From Bacteroidota bacterium (GTDB lineage: Bacteria > Bacteroidota > Bacteroidia > Chitinophagales > BACL12): DNA of 64,000 nt. A program made the position numbers and the translations under genes. The DNA lies in contig JADJJZ010000003.1 of the NCBI GenBank assembly GCA_016706255.1, positions 592,501-656,500 of the forward strand. The letters run 5' to 3'. Shown here one piece after another: positions 9,009 through 18,597 of this stretch (within the stretch, counting starts at the first letter, position 1; each line of letters begins with the position of its first letter). Under the pieces are notes generated by a model. The model did not search any database. It saw only the letters and a list, made by a program, of their open reading frames with translations, and had not been told where the DNA came from.

Positions 9009-10646
9009 ATGAAAAACATGCGCCTCTTCATGGCATTGGCCTTTGGTTTGCTCGTAAACCAGTTAAATGCTCAATTTATTAAAGAATTTTATAAAGGTTC
9101 TGCTCAATTCACATCCTTTCATGCAATTGTGCCGGTATCTGATGCTCCTACAAGTAATCTGTATGTTGCCGGCACTTATGGCAGCCAGCTGGTGATAGGT
9201 GAGTTAAAACAAAACGGAACTGCCGTGTGGTTTAAAAAACTTATGGTAAATGATTCCAATTATATTGTTAACTCAATGATAAAAGATAGTGATGGTAACT
9301 TGATATTGTGTGGAGGTAATTATATTGGAGTTGATGACAATGGTTTTGGATTTTTGATAAAGTTTGATCCGGTATTAAAGTCATTAACATGGTTTCAGAA
9401 AACGAATGAAAATATTTTATTTTTTGATTGTACCGAAATGGGTGCAGGAGGAAATTATATTGTAGGTGGGCAGGATGAAGGTGTAGGAACCGGCAATCAG
9501 GCCGATCACCTAAGTATGGTTGCCGATCGTACAACGGGGGCATTAAGTGTTTTTACCAGTTTAAGTACGAATGTAAATGAAAACATCGATGCACTATTAT
9601 TTAATAGTGCTACAAATACTTTATACACCACCGGCAGGTATGAACTTAATCCGGGTGGAACTTCCAAATTCAGAATTTGTCTGGATAAAATAGATTCAAC
9701 CGGGACTGTTGCGTGGACGAAGTTTTATATAAAAAGCACCGTTGCTACAGGTAGATTTTACCCAAAAGATATTATTCAGGATGGAGATGCATTAATTATA
9801 GCAGGATGCGGAGATGATGCAGGAACTAATTCTGTTAAAAACTTTTATTTATTGAAAACCGATTTAGAAGGAAATGTAATTTGGATAAATAAATATGATT
9901 TAGCAGGAACAAGCAATGATGGCATTTTCTGTTCAATAAAAAAACATAGCAGTGGGTATATTGTTTTCGGAAGTTTATATAACGTTACTTACACGGATAT
10001 TTTATTAATGAATACCGATTTTGACGGAAATATTAATTGGGCTCATTCATACCCTTATCGTAAAAAGGAAGGAGCGTTTGGAATGCAAATGTCATCTTCC
10101 TTAGCAGTTGTTGGGTCAACCATATTTCATGTAGGTGAACGCGAAATGGTTGATGGTACAATTAGGGGGATTTTATTACGGACATCTGTTGCAACCGGAG
10201 ATATAGGAGCTTGTGATGTGAATTTGGATATTTCCAAAACTTCGTTAGTTACGCCATATCAGAATACTTATGTAATGTCGAACGCAACATTATCTCCAAC
10301 TTATACACAACCAACGCCCTCAATTAAAAATCAATCATTTACCCAGGTAATAACCTGTAATGTTAACGGTTTAATTAAAGAGGAGGAAGTTGTGACTTCA
10401 TCCGAAGGTAGCCTAAAATTATATCCAAACCCAACACAAGATATTATTACCATTTCATTTGATTTACAGGAAAATCAAACTGGGTTTTCTATTCAAATAA
10501 TAGACTTAACAGGTAAAACAGTTAAACAAACGAATTCATCTGCAAATTCAATTGAACTTTATGTTGGCGATTTGCCTGAAGGGATTTACACAGTTATTGT
10601 TATGGGTGAAAATGGTAAAGAAATTATTCAGTTTGTAAAAAATTAA
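9009..10646 (+). CDS. Secreted protein with T9SS type A sorting domain
   Basis: 545 residues from the ATG at 9009; a TTG 12 bases upstream would add four residues but the ATG gives a standard signal peptide ending in Leu-Asn-Ala-Gln. The body (about 25-445) consists of repeated segments with G-T-Y-G / D-S-D-G-N-L-I-L-C-G-G / D-G-N-I-N-W patterns, as in secreted beta-propeller proteins of this phylum. The last 75 residues are a type A C-terminal domain (LKLYPNPTQD, then D-L-T-G-K and L-P-E-G-I-Y-T-V). It should cross the outer membrane by T9SS and be anchored to the surface or released. It is 10 bp ahead of the next cargo gene, so probably in one operon. Confidence 0.85.
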   Translation: MKNMRLFMALAFGLLVNQLNAQFIKEFYKGSAQFTSFHAIVPVSDAPTSNLYVAGTYGSQLVIGELKQNGTAVWFKKLMVNDSNYIVNSMIKDSDGNLILCGGNYIGVDDNGFGFLIKFDPVLKSLTWFQKTNENILFFDCTEMGAGGNYIVGGQDEGVGTGNQADHLSMVADRTTGALSVFTSLSTNVNENIDALLFNSATNTLYTTGRYELNPGGTSKFRICLDKIDSTGTVAWTKFYIKSTVATGRFYPKDIIQDGDALIIAGCGDDAGTNSVKNFYLLKTDLEGNVIWINKYDLAGTSNDGIFCSIKKHSSGYIVFGSLYNVTYTDILLMNTDFDGNINWAHSYPYRKKEGAFGMQMSSSLAVVGSTIFHVGEREMVDGTIRGILLRTSVATGDIGACDVNLDISKTSLVTPYQNTYVMSNATLSPTYTQPTPSIKNQSFTQVITCNVNGLIKEEEVVTSSEGSLKLYPNPTQDIITISFDLQENQTGFSIQIIDLTGKTVKQTNSSANSIELYVGDLPEGIYTVIVMGENGKEIIQFVKN

Positions 10647-10656
10647 AAAAATACAC

Positions 10657-12120
10657 ATGAAAAAACTTATTCTTTTTTCCCTGTTTATTGCAAGTATAAA
10701 TCAATTAATTGGACAATCTAATTATATTGGATCAGGTATTTCAGTGCAATTCAGCGGTGCAACCGGAAATTACATAAATTTGGGTGATGTATATAATGAT
10801 TTAAATTTCCCGGTAACAGTAGAGGCGTGGGTAAAACCAACAGGGTGGACTCCGGGCGGATATTCTCCAATTATTGCAACCGATATTATTGGCGTAGGTG
10901 GAAGTTATTATGGATTTTGGTTTCGTTTTAATTCCGCAGGGCAACTTATTTTTGAAATTGGTGATGGTTCGGGATCAGGTGGTTCAGACCGAAGAGGAAA
11001 GGTGACAACTGCATCTGTAAGTTTGAATAAATGGACACATGTGGCAGTTGTGGCAACCTCTGTAACGGATATAAAATTTTATTTTAATGGAGTTTTGCAA
11101 ACTGCAAATTTCACTGATGGCGGTGCTTCAAATACTTCCATTTTACATACGACCTATTCTGCAAACATAGGCCGACAAATTACGCCTACTACTGAACATG
11201 ATTTTACCGGACAAATAGATGAAGTTCGTTTATGGAATGTAGCCAGGACAGAAACTCAAATTCGTGATTACATGTGCTTGAAAATAACCACAATGCCAAT
11301 TAGTTTAATTGGCTATTGGAATTTCGATGAATCATATGTTGATGCAACTGCAAATGATATAACGACACCTGCTGAAAATGGCACAACTGGAGGCACTGTT
11401 ACAAAATTATCCTCAGGTGCACCCATTGGAGATGCCAGGGTATACAGTTATGCTGCTGATTTCACCGGGGTTACTCTTTCACTAAACTCTTCTGGTGGTG
11501 ATATACTCAAAGTAAATAAAATCGGTAATGCACCATATGGCGTGCATCTATACAGAGTTAATTTTGAGCCATATTCAACATCGGGTTTGGCATCAATTCC
11601 TAATTATTATTATGGTGTATTTACTGCAGATCATGCCACAGCAGCGAAATACACTATAACTTATTTATATTCCTACGATAATGGAGTAGTTGATTCATTT
11701 AACGAGGTGGGATCAAAAATTTACAAAAGATTGGATGGGTCTGTAACAATGTGGACCAATCTTTCTGCACTGCTAGATACAGGTAGTAATAAATTAACTA
11801 AAAAGAATATTGCAACACGCGATGAATTTATTTTTAATTACAAAGCAAATGCAAGATTTGCAGAAAACGAGCCTTCAGGTTTAGGATTTAAGTTAAAAGT
11901 TAATCCAAATCCAACTACTTCTAATATTATTGTAGAATCAGTATCTCAATTTGAACCGATTCAAATTTTTGACATTAGTGGTAAGTTAATTAAATCGTAT
12001 ACTGCAAATCAAATTGGAGAAATAATAATAATTGATGTTTCCGGGTTTACGCCAGGTTTGTATATCGTTAAACAAAATAATTTAGACAACACTTTTTCAA
12101 CAGAAATAATTATACAATGA
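10657..12120 (+). CDS. LamG-domain T9SS type A cargo protein (first of a tandem pair)
   Basis: 487 residues: signal peptide (about 1-19), a concanavalin/LamG-like jelly-roll at about 30-205 (TVEAWVKP, KFYFNGVLQ, GQIDEVRLWNVARTET), a middle beta-rich domain (about 255-395) and a type A sorting domain (about 405-487; VNPNPTTSN, D-I-S-G-K, F-T-P-G-L-Y-I-V). LamG modules often bind carbohydrate or other surface ligands. The gene follows the previous cargo gene by 10 bp and overlaps the next by 4 bp (ATGA), which indicates one transcript. The neighbour encodes a clear paralogue of the same length. Confidence 0.9.
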   Translation: MKKLILFSLFIASINQLIGQSNYIGSGISVQFSGATGNYINLGDVYNDLNFPVTVEAWVKPTGWTPGGYSPIIATDIIGVGGSYYGFWFRFNSAGQLIFEIGDGSGSGGSDRRGKVTTASVSLNKWTHVAVVATSVTDIKFYFNGVLQTANFTDGGASNTSILHTTYSANIGRQITPTTEHDFTGQIDEVRLWNVARTETQIRDYMCLKITTMPISLIGYWNFDESYVDATANDITTPAENGTTGGTVTKLSSGAPIGDARVYSYAADFTGVTLSLNSSGGDILKVNKIGNAPYGVHLYRVNFEPYSTSGLASIPNYYYGVFTADHATAAKYTITYLYSYDNGVVDSFNEVGSKIYKRLDGSVTMWTNLSALLDTGSNKLTKKNIATRDEFIFNYKANARFAENEPSGLGFKLKVNPNPTTSNIIVESVSQFEPIQIFDISGKLIKSYTANQIGEIIIIDVSGFTPGLYIVKQNNLDNTFSTEIIIQ

Positions 12121-13571
12121 AAACTTTTAAATCAATTATTTTCGCATTGTTTGCAATGTTTGCGTTAAATGCAAATGCTCAATCAAATTTTATTGGGTCT
12201 GGCTTAATGCTAAATTTCGATGGTAATGCGGATAATTATTACGATTTGGGTGATAATTATAACACGCTTAATTTTCCTGTTACTTTTGAAGCATGGGTTT
12301 ATCAAGAGGGTTATTCACTTTACACCCCTGTTTTTGCAACAGATAGTTACACATCAGGTAATTATTATGGATTATATGTACGATTTGACCCTACAGGTAA
12401 ATTGATTTTTGAAATTGGAAATGGAGCCGGAGCCGGTGGAGCCCATCGACGTGGAAAAATTACATCAACTACAGCACCTTTAAATGAGTGGATTCATATT
12501 GCTATTGTTGCAAACTCAATAACTGATATTAAGTTTTATTTTAATGGCGTGTTACAAGCTTGTGTAAATACAGACGGTACTGCAACAAATACTTCTATTC
12601 CTCACAATTCAAATCCGGTGAATCTTGGTCGTTATGCAACTGTGCATAGGTCAGATGCATTTATTGGAAAACTGGATGAAGTGAGACTGTGGAATATTGC
12701 CAGAACCGAAACTGAAATCAGAGACAAAATGTGTGAAAAACTTACAGCTACTGAAAGTGGATTAATTGGATATTGGATAGTTGATGAAAACACAACTGAT
12801 CCGACTTTGGAAGATTATTCAGTAAGTAACGTAAACGGGACTGAAATTGGTGAAGTAGTTAAAATGAATTCAGGTGCTCCGATTGGCGATATCAGTGTAT
12901 TTAATTATACAGCTGATTATACTGGAATTTCATTATCGTTAAATTCTCCTGGTGGGGATAAACTGAAAATTAATAAAATTGCTAATCTGCCATACGGCGT
13001 CCATCTTTACCGGGTAAATAGTGCTCCGGCTTCAATTATTGGATTAAACGAAAATCCTAACTATTACTTTGGTGTTTTTTCGGCAGATAATGGTATTGAT
13101 GCAAAATATACACTTACTTATACCTACTCCTATAGCAATGGTGTTGCTACAGCAATAAATGAAACAGATGCTACATTGTATAAACGGTTAGATGGAAGTT
13201 TAAATAGTTGGAATTTTCAACCTGCAACTTTAACGGTGGCTACAAAAAGATTAACAAAGAAAAATTTTTCCGGAAGGAGTGAATTTATTTTTAATATTGA
13301 AGCGCCAAATGGTGCTAAGATGGCTGTTGCAGAGAAGCTCGCATTAAACGCTTATCCTCAACCCGCATCTTATTTCGTTAATTTCAATAATTTTGTTCCA
13401 AATGAGAATGTGCAAATATTTGATTTGAACGGACGGACAATAGAAAATGTGCGCACTGATTGCGATGGAAAATTAATGATTAATGTTGCTGATTATCCAA
13501 ATGGAATTTATATCGCAAAACAAAATTATTACGACTTGCAGCAAGGTATAAAGTTTGTTGTGCAGCATTAA
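12117..13571 (+). CDS. LamG-domain T9SS type A cargo protein (second of a tandem pair)
   Basis: 484 residues with the same architecture as its upstream neighbour: signal peptide, LamG-like jelly-roll (TFEAWVYQEG, KFYFNGVLQ, GKLDEVRLWNIARTET), the same middle domain (NKIANLPYGVHLYRVN) and a type A sorting domain (YPQPASY, D-L-N-G-R, Y-P-N-G-I-Y-I-A). It arose by tandem duplication and has diverged to roughly half identity by eye. In the sorting domain the usual Y-P-N-P is Y-P-Q-P. Translational coupling with the first copy is likely from the ATGA overlap. Confidence 0.9.
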   Translation: MKTFKSIIFALFAMFALNANAQSNFIGSGLMLNFDGNADNYYDLGDNYNTLNFPVTFEAWVYQEGYSLYTPVFATDSYTSGNYYGLYVRFDPTGKLIFEIGNGAGAGGAHRRGKITSTTAPLNEWIHIAIVANSITDIKFYFNGVLQACVNTDGTATNTSIPHNSNPVNLGRYATVHRSDAFIGKLDEVRLWNIARTETEIRDKMCEKLTATESGLIGYWIVDENTTDPTLEDYSVSNVNGTEIGEVVKMNSGAPIGDISVFNYTADYTGISLSLNSPGGDKLKINKIANLPYGVHLYRVNSAPASIIGLNENPNYYFGVFSADNGIDAKYTLTYTYSYSNGVATAINETDATLYKRLDGSLNSWNFQPATLTVATKRLTKKNFSGRSEFIFNIEAPNGAKMAVAEKLALNAYPQPASYFVNFNNFVPNENVQIFDLNGRTIENVRTDCDGKLMINVADYPNGIYIAKQNYYDLQQGIKFVVQH

Positions 13572-13612
13572 TTTAAGGCATTGAATATTTTGAATTATTA
13601 ATTAAAGAGGTA

Positions 13613-14362
13613 ATGATAAAGAAGGGGATTATAGGTTTGTTTAGCAATTTGGGTTATGAAATAACAAAAAAGGCATCAATTTCAAATGAAGCATTTAATG
13701 TTGATAAAGAATTTCGACTTATTTATGACGCATGTGCTCCCTTTACTATGACATCTATTGAAAGAATGTTTTCACTTTATAATGCTGTTAAATATGTTGC
13801 TGGAAATAAAATTGAAGGCGACTTTGTAGAATGTGGTGTTTGGAAAGGAGGTAGTAGCATGCTAATGGCTAAAACGTTAAACGCCTTAAATCAACCAACT
13901 AGGGAATTGTATTTATATGATACCTATGAAGGGATGAGTGAACCTACAGAAAAGGACGTTTCTATTAATGGTCGCCAGGTAGTTGAAAATTGGGAGAATG
14001 TTAAGAAAGATGAAAAACTTTTTTGCTATTCATCGATTGATGAAGTTACACGTAATATAAATTCAACCACTTATCCAGAGTCGTTAATCCATTTTGTTAA
14101 AGGTAAAGTTGAAGATACTATACCAAATGTAATGCCGGGGAAAATCGCTTTATTAAGGCTAGACACAGATTGGTTTGAATCAACTTATCATGAAATGAAA
14201 TATTTGTATCCTAAATTGGAAAAAGGTGGAGTTCTCATCATCGATGATTATGGACATTGGCAAGGTGCCAAGGAGGCGATAGATAAATATTTTGAAGAAA
14301 TCGGTTTAATTCCGCTGCTTAATAGAATTGATTATACAGGAAGAATAATGGTAAAATTATAA
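13613..14362 (+). CDS. TylF/MycF-family O-methyltransferase
   Basis: 249 residues. The SAM-binding segment is D-F-V-E-C-G-V-W-K-G-G-S-S-M at about 72-85, and the later L-R-L-D-T-D-W-F-E-S-T and G-G-V-L-I-I-D-D-Y-G-H-W strands hold the Asp residues that bind Mg in TylF/MycF. Characterised members methylate sugar hydroxyls of macrolides. In genomes like this they usually occur in surface-glycan loci, so a sugar O-methyltransferase is likely. It follows the LamG pair by 41 bp in the same direction, and its end overlaps the convergent SDR gene by 6 bp. Confidence 0.88.
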   Translation: MIKKGIIGLFSNLGYEITKKASISNEAFNVDKEFRLIYDACAPFTMTSIERMFSLYNAVKYVAGNKIEGDFVECGVWKGGSSMLMAKTLNALNQPTRELYLYDTYEGMSEPTEKDVSINGRQVVENWENVKKDEKLFCYSSIDEVTRNINSTTYPESLIHFVKGKVEDTIPNVMPGKIALLRLDTDWFESTYHEMKYLYPKLEKGGVLIIDDYGHWQGAKEAIDKYFEEIGLIPLLNRIDYTGRIMVKL

Positions 14363-15040
14363 TTTGTAGTATTTAGAAATACACTTTTCAATATAATTTG
14401 AATCATTGATATCAAAGTATTTACTTGCTTCAGAAAGAAACAACGTATTGTTTGTTTTGTAACAACCTCCACGGCTCACAAAATTCTTCGTAGCTTTTTT
14501 ATTTAATTGACGTTCAAAAATAGTTACCAGCGTTTCCATAGAGGTTTGGTTATTAAAATTGACATCTATAGCTAAATTTCTATAAAATTCATTATTTATA
14601 AATGCAGGAAGCACATGCTTAAGATCGTCAATGTCAATAAGATACCGGCACGCATTCACAAATATGTTTATTGGGTTACTTGCATTAATTTGATTGGCTA
14701 TAAAATTACACAATGTATGTTGATTTGAAGTTTTACCAACTAAAATTGGCAGTCTAAAAATCAGATAGTTAGTCGAACAATTTTGTATTAATAGTTCAAT
14801 TTCTTTTTTGTGTAATATATATGCGCTGTCTTGCAGCTCAGGATCGTATATGCTAATAGTACTAAAGTAAATTAGGCGTAACTTTAAATCAAGGGCAGAT
14901 TTAAGTAAAGATTTTTCCCTTTCAAATTCTGATAGATTGGTATTGCCTGAATTTGAAACCCCGGAAGCGAAAATAAGTATACTGTTATCTCCCTTATAAT
15001 TACTAAAAGCTGTGGCCAGTAATCCGTTACCAATAACCAT
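14357..15040 (-). CDS. Short NAD(P)-dependent SDR (epimerase/dehydratase-like)
   Basis: 227 residues, shorter than the usual 300 or more of extended SDRs. The nucleotide-binding G-N-G-L-L-A motif is at residues 4-9, at the very N-terminus. A Ser/Thr-rich strand (YFSTISIY) precedes the catalytic Y-I-L-H-K (Tyr74, Lys78), as in extended SDRs, and FRLPILVG follows. The C-terminal substrate domain is small. It probably oxidises, reduces or epimerises a nucleotide sugar. It is divergent from the glycosyltransferase and convergent with the TylF-like gene, inside the glycan cluster. No frameshift is visible, so the shortness appears natural. Confidence 0.78.
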   Translation of the reverse strand: MVIGNGLLATAFSNYKGDNSILIFASGVSNSGNTNLSEFEREKSLLKSALDLKLRLIYFSTISIYDPELQDSAYILHKKEIELLIQNCSTNYLIFRLPILVGKTSNQHTLCNFIANQINASNPINIFVNACRYLIDIDDLKHVLPAFINNEFYRNLAIDVNFNNQTSMETLVTIFERQLNKKATKNFVSRGGCYKTNNTLFLSEASKYFDINDSNYIEKCISKYYKL

Positions 15041-15093
15041 TTTTAAATTTGTTAATTTTATCCGTTATTTTATCAAAAATTGCTCAGCTTTCT

Positions 15094-16128
15094 ATGGCAA
15101 AAAATGTGTTTTATACTTTCCCTGTTTACATATCATTCGTCCGAAATGATGAGGCTTTATTAAAACGTCATTTTAAAGTGAAATCCTTTTACTTTAAACA
15201 AAATCCAGTTAAGCTACCTTTTTACTTTGTTAAGCTCTTTCTTTCGTTACTTTTCAATATCCGAAAAACTGATATTTATGTTTCCTTTTTTGCAGGATAT
15301 TCCTCCTATTTGCCAGCAATATTTGCAAAATTAACTAAACGCCCTCATTTAATTATTCTTGGAGGCACAGATTGTGTATCTTTTCCTGAGATGAACTATG
15401 GTAATTTTAGAAAACCATTCTTAGGATATTGCACTAGATTTTCAATTAAATTTGCCACTCATCTTGCACCCGTGGACGCATCTCTTAGGGAATGTGAATA
15501 CAAATATTTAACGGACCAACAAAGAAGACAAGGATATTTGGAATATTGTAACAATCCTACTACGCCATTCACTGTTATTAATATTGGTTATGATCAAAAT
15601 CGGTTTTACTGCAAAGAAGAAAAATTGGCTAATTCATTTTTAACAGTGGGTCAAATGAACAAGGCAAATTTTTTAAGGAAAGGAATTGATTTAATCATTT
15701 TTTTAGCAAATCGGAATCCACATTGTAATTTTACAATTGTCGGTGATTCTCCCGGAATGGATTATGGTATAGTCCCTGAGAATGTAAAAATATTACCATT
15801 TGTACCTTATGAAAAGCTCCGGGAAATTTATGCTACACACCGATTTTATTTGCAACTATCCATTATGGAGGGATTCCCAAGCGCTCCGTGTGAAGCTATG
15901 TTATGTGAATGCGTGCCAATTGTATCAAGTGTTGGTGCTTTACCAGAGATAGTTGGTGAAACAGGCTTCATTTTAAAAGTTAAGGATAAGGATAAACTTG
16001 AAACCATCATCCAATCTGCCCTAAATTCAGATTTGGATTTTTTAGGTAAAGCCGCAAGGAATAGAATAATTTCAAAATTCCCGTTACAAACCAGAAATAA
16101 ATTAATTGAAGTTATTGAGCAATTGTAA
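15094..16128 (+). CDS. GT4-family glycosyltransferase
   Basis: 344 residues from the ATG at 15094. An in-frame TTG at 15049 would add 15 residues, but the ATG gives the better N-terminus (MAKNVFYTFPVY). The fold is GT-B: an N-terminal acceptor half, then a donor half with FLTVGQMNK, a positively charged segment, and the E-x7-E motif (E259-G-F-P-S-A-P-C-E267) of retaining GT4 enzymes, with the G-x-L-P-E-I-V-G strand after it. It transfers a sugar from a nucleotide donor to a growing surface glycan. The specificity is unknown. Confidence 0.88.
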   Translation: MAKNVFYTFPVYISFVRNDEALLKRHFKVKSFYFKQNPVKLPFYFVKLFLSLLFNIRKTDIYVSFFAGYSSYLPAIFAKLTKRPHLIILGGTDCVSFPEMNYGNFRKPFLGYCTRFSIKFATHLAPVDASLRECEYKYLTDQQRRQGYLEYCNNPTTPFTVINIGYDQNRFYCKEEKLANSFLTVGQMNKANFLRKGIDLIIFLANRNPHCNFTIVGDSPGMDYGIVPENVKILPFVPYEKLREIYATHRFYLQLSIMEGFPSAPCEAMLCECVPIVSSVGALPEIVGETGFILKVKDKDKLETIIQSALNSDLDFLGKAARNRIISKFPLQTRNKLIEVIEQL

Positions 16129-16130
16129 TG

Positions 16131-16943
16131 TTAAATCCTGTGACCTTCGATTGTAATTTTGAACGATTTGTCCGGAGATTTTGGATATCTATAACTTGTT
16201 GAATTGATTTTTTTAGGTAAATAAATAGCGCATAAGGAATTTGTAATGTGATAAATAGATTCGTGTGCGTTTTGAGGAGCACCAGCTAAAATTCCTGCAA
16301 ACACCTCCCAGTTTATATGTTCATACTGCTCAGTGTAATCATGCCAAATAATAATTGAATTCTCATTTTTTAATAACTTAAAAACATTTTCAGTATCACT
16401 TTTTACTGCTTCAAAACGATGGTCACCATCAACAAAAATGAGATCAAATTTCCCTAGTTTACTAAAATCAAATTTTGTTGAATCTCCCTCCAGATGTGTT
16501 ACATTAGGTATGTTTTTTGAATAAAACCTTTGCATAGCAATCACATTTTCGTTCAATCCAATAGCGCGCATTTCGTCATCGGAAAGGCTTAATGAAACGC
16601 AACGCTTACAATGTGGTGCAATGTTGGCTAAACTTTCACCCCGCCATGAACCGATTTCAAGATATTCACAATCGGGTAGTTGTTTTGCTAATTTTTTTAA
16701 AATTGCTAAATCTATTGGCAAAGAAGTTCCATATAAATGAGAAAATGGTTCAACTACCTCATTAAATGATGGAAACAAGTCTAATAAATCTACTTCCTTT
16801 AGGCCTGAACCTTTATCAAAATTTTTAATAACGTAGTTTTTCCTATCATAAGGTACCATCCCATGATACAAAGATTTTAATATCACCGAGGGTTGACTAA
16901 AAAGGGCCTTTAAAAAAGGTAGTATTAGTTTTTTTCTTTCCAT
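16131..16943 (-). CDS. Class I SAM-dependent methyltransferase
   Basis: 270 residues. The SAM-binding motif Y-L-E-I-G-S-W-R-G-E-S is near residue 95, and post-I and motif II strands follow (H-L-E-G-D-S; F-D-L-I-F-V-D-G-D-H), as in the Methyltransf_24 group, whose members often modify glycans or nucleotide sugars. The N-terminus is basic and amphipathic. It lies convergent with the GT4 gene with a 2-bp gap, closing the glycan cluster. The substrate is unknown. Confidence 0.82.
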   Translation of the reverse strand: MERKKLILPFLKALFSQPSVILKSLYHGMVPYDRKNYVIKNFDKGSGLKEVDLLDLFPSFNEVVEPFSHLYGTSLPIDLAILKKLAKQLPDCEYLEIGSWRGESLANIAPHCKRCVSLSLSDDEMRAIGLNENVIAMQRFYSKNIPNVTHLEGDSTKFDFSKLGKFDLIFVDGDHRFEAVKSDTENVFKLLKNENSIIIWHDYTEQYEHINWEVFAGILAGAPQNAHESIYHITNSLCAIYLPKKINSTSYRYPKSPDKSFKITIEGHRI

Positions 16944-17029
16944 AATTATTTTTAAGCAATTAATGCCGATGTGTATGGTGTACTCATCTGCATCCGTATT
17001 ATATAATTTTTAATTCAGGCCAAAATAAC

Positions 17030-18577
17030 TCATCTCCCCACAACAATTTCCACTCCCCAACGCATTTCACCGGACTTAACCTGGAGAAAATACAATCCTG
17101 AACTTAAATTGGATAAATCGATGTTTAATTGGTTTGCTGTAGTGTGGGTATAGGATGGGTGTATTTGCTGACCTGTGATTGAATACAATAGTAATTCATC
17201 TATCGTAATTGCAACCGGTAAATTAATTATAAGATTGGTGTTTGCAGGGTTGGGATAAACTTCAAGCGTAAAATTTGTTGATGCATTTATTGATAAACTT
17301 GGTTCGTTACATGTTAATTGGTCAGTACAACTTTGAATAAGTAAATTGTCCATCCTACCATTTAATGATTGGTTTTCGGCAAAACAACCATCAGGACAAT
17401 CCAATTCCTGGCCAATTTCTAAAAATACGAGTGATAACGGTCCTTCCGGGAAGGTTAACGTAGTAGGTAATATTGTTCCATCTAACTCCATCCAAACACT
17501 GTCGGCACTGCGGTAAAATGTTGCGCAATACCATGTTTTTGTGGATATAGTAAAAGGAATTATTCCACCAACTTCGTGAATGGCAATTTCAAATGCGTTT
17601 GAACTTGCTTCATAAGATAAAGCAAACTCATGCATATTTATGCCATCTGTTCCCGCAATAAATGTATTTGTTGGAAATGAACCACTTTCGTTTAACTCGT
17701 CTAAATAAAAATTAAATGAAATTGCAAAATCAGTTATGCCATCAAGCGCAGTAATTGGCACTTCAACAAAGTCATCATCATTATATCCAATTTCAAGTGA
17801 ATATAAATCTACAGCAGCACCGGCGTTTAATGTGCCATGATTAGCATATAAACCATCGTCTAAAACGTTGCCATCAAATTTATAAAATAAGGTAGTGTCG
17901 CATGCGGCTATAAATGGTTGGCAACCACTGTTATCTAAAACACAAGGATAAATACTGAAATTTTCTATTCGTCCATTTAAACATTGATTAGTGGCATAAC
18001 AGCCGGTTACACAATCTAATTCCTGCCCAATTTCTAAAAATTCAATATAAAGATTACTGGCACTCATTTCATTTGATGAAATTTCAGCACCATCAATATA
18101 TACTGTTACTAAATTTCCTTCGCGTGTTACAGTTAAACAATACCAGTTTTCTGCAGATAATGAAACCGGGAAAACTTCACCACTACCTTTTAATGCAACT
18201 ACCACTGCTTCAATATCGGCTTGGTAGGAGATGGCAAATTCTGCCTCATTTGTGTTACTGGCTCCGGCAATAAAAGTATTTGTTGGAGCTGCGCCACTTA
18301 AATTTAAGCCGTTTAGATAAAATTCAAATGTTACAGTAAAATCTTCAACATCATATAATGCTGCAGCCGGAATTTCTGCCCGGTCATCATCGTTATAACC
18401 AATTTCCAAATAATTTGATACTGTGCTCGCGCCACTAAATAACACCGCATCATTATCATTAGCTGACACATCAATTGTATTGCCATTAAAATTATAGGCA
18501 ACAGTTGGCTCGCAATTTTGGTTATATGCCAAAGTTGCAATCAGGCAGCAAGATAAAATGAGCAAAGTTTTTTTCAT
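17030..18577 (-). CDS. Two-module LamG-like T9SS type A cargo protein
   Basis: 515 residues: signal peptide (about 1-19), two homologous LamG-like jelly-rolls (about 22-215 and 225-425) and a type A sorting domain (about 435-515; VYPNPANTN, Y-S-I-T-G-Q-Q, L-S-S-G-L-Y-F-L). The modules are internal duplicates: both contain L-E-I-G-Y-N-D-D-D, T-N-T-F-I-A-G, and L-E-I-G-Q-E-L-D-C ... C ... N-Q-x-L-N-G-R. The paired Cys near each module end could form disulfides outside the cell. It lies 20 bp after the PLD gene in the same direction, so the two are probably cotranscribed. Confidence 0.88.
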   Translation of the reverse strand: MKKTLLILSCCLIATLAYNQNCEPTVAYNFNGNTIDVSANDNDAVLFSGASTVSNYLEIGYNDDDRAEIPAAALYDVEDFTVTFEFYLNGLNLSGAAPTNTFIAGASNTNEAEFAISYQADIEAVVVALKGSGEVFPVSLSAENWYCLTVTREGNLVTVYIDGAEISSNEMSASNLYIEFLEIGQELDCVTGCYATNQCLNGRIENFSIYPCVLDNSGCQPFIAACDTTLFYKFDGNVLDDGLYANHGTLNAGAAVDLYSLEIGYNDDDFVEVPITALDGITDFAISFNFYLDELNESGSFPTNTFIAGTDGINMHEFALSYEASSNAFEIAIHEVGGIIPFTISTKTWYCATFYRSADSVWMELDGTILPTTLTFPEGPLSLVFLEIGQELDCPDGCFAENQSLNGRMDNLLIQSCTDQLTCNEPSLSINASTNFTLEVYPNPANTNLIINLPVAITIDELLLYSITGQQIHPSYTHTTANQLNIDLSNLSSGLYFLQVKSGEMRWGVEIVVGR

Positions 18578-18597
18578 GGAAATGAGATGTTATAATT

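Noticed and set aside
8997..9011. TTG start for the cargo gene at 8997, and similar TTG/GTG upstream starts at 15049, 21812, 47358, 52069 and 53938
   Set aside because: An in-frame ATG a few codons later gives the better signal peptide or the family's usual N-terminus in each case.
14357..15040. Pseudogene call for the short SDR
   Set aside because: The nucleotide-binding motif and Tyr/Lys pair are intact and no frameshift continues the frame on either side.
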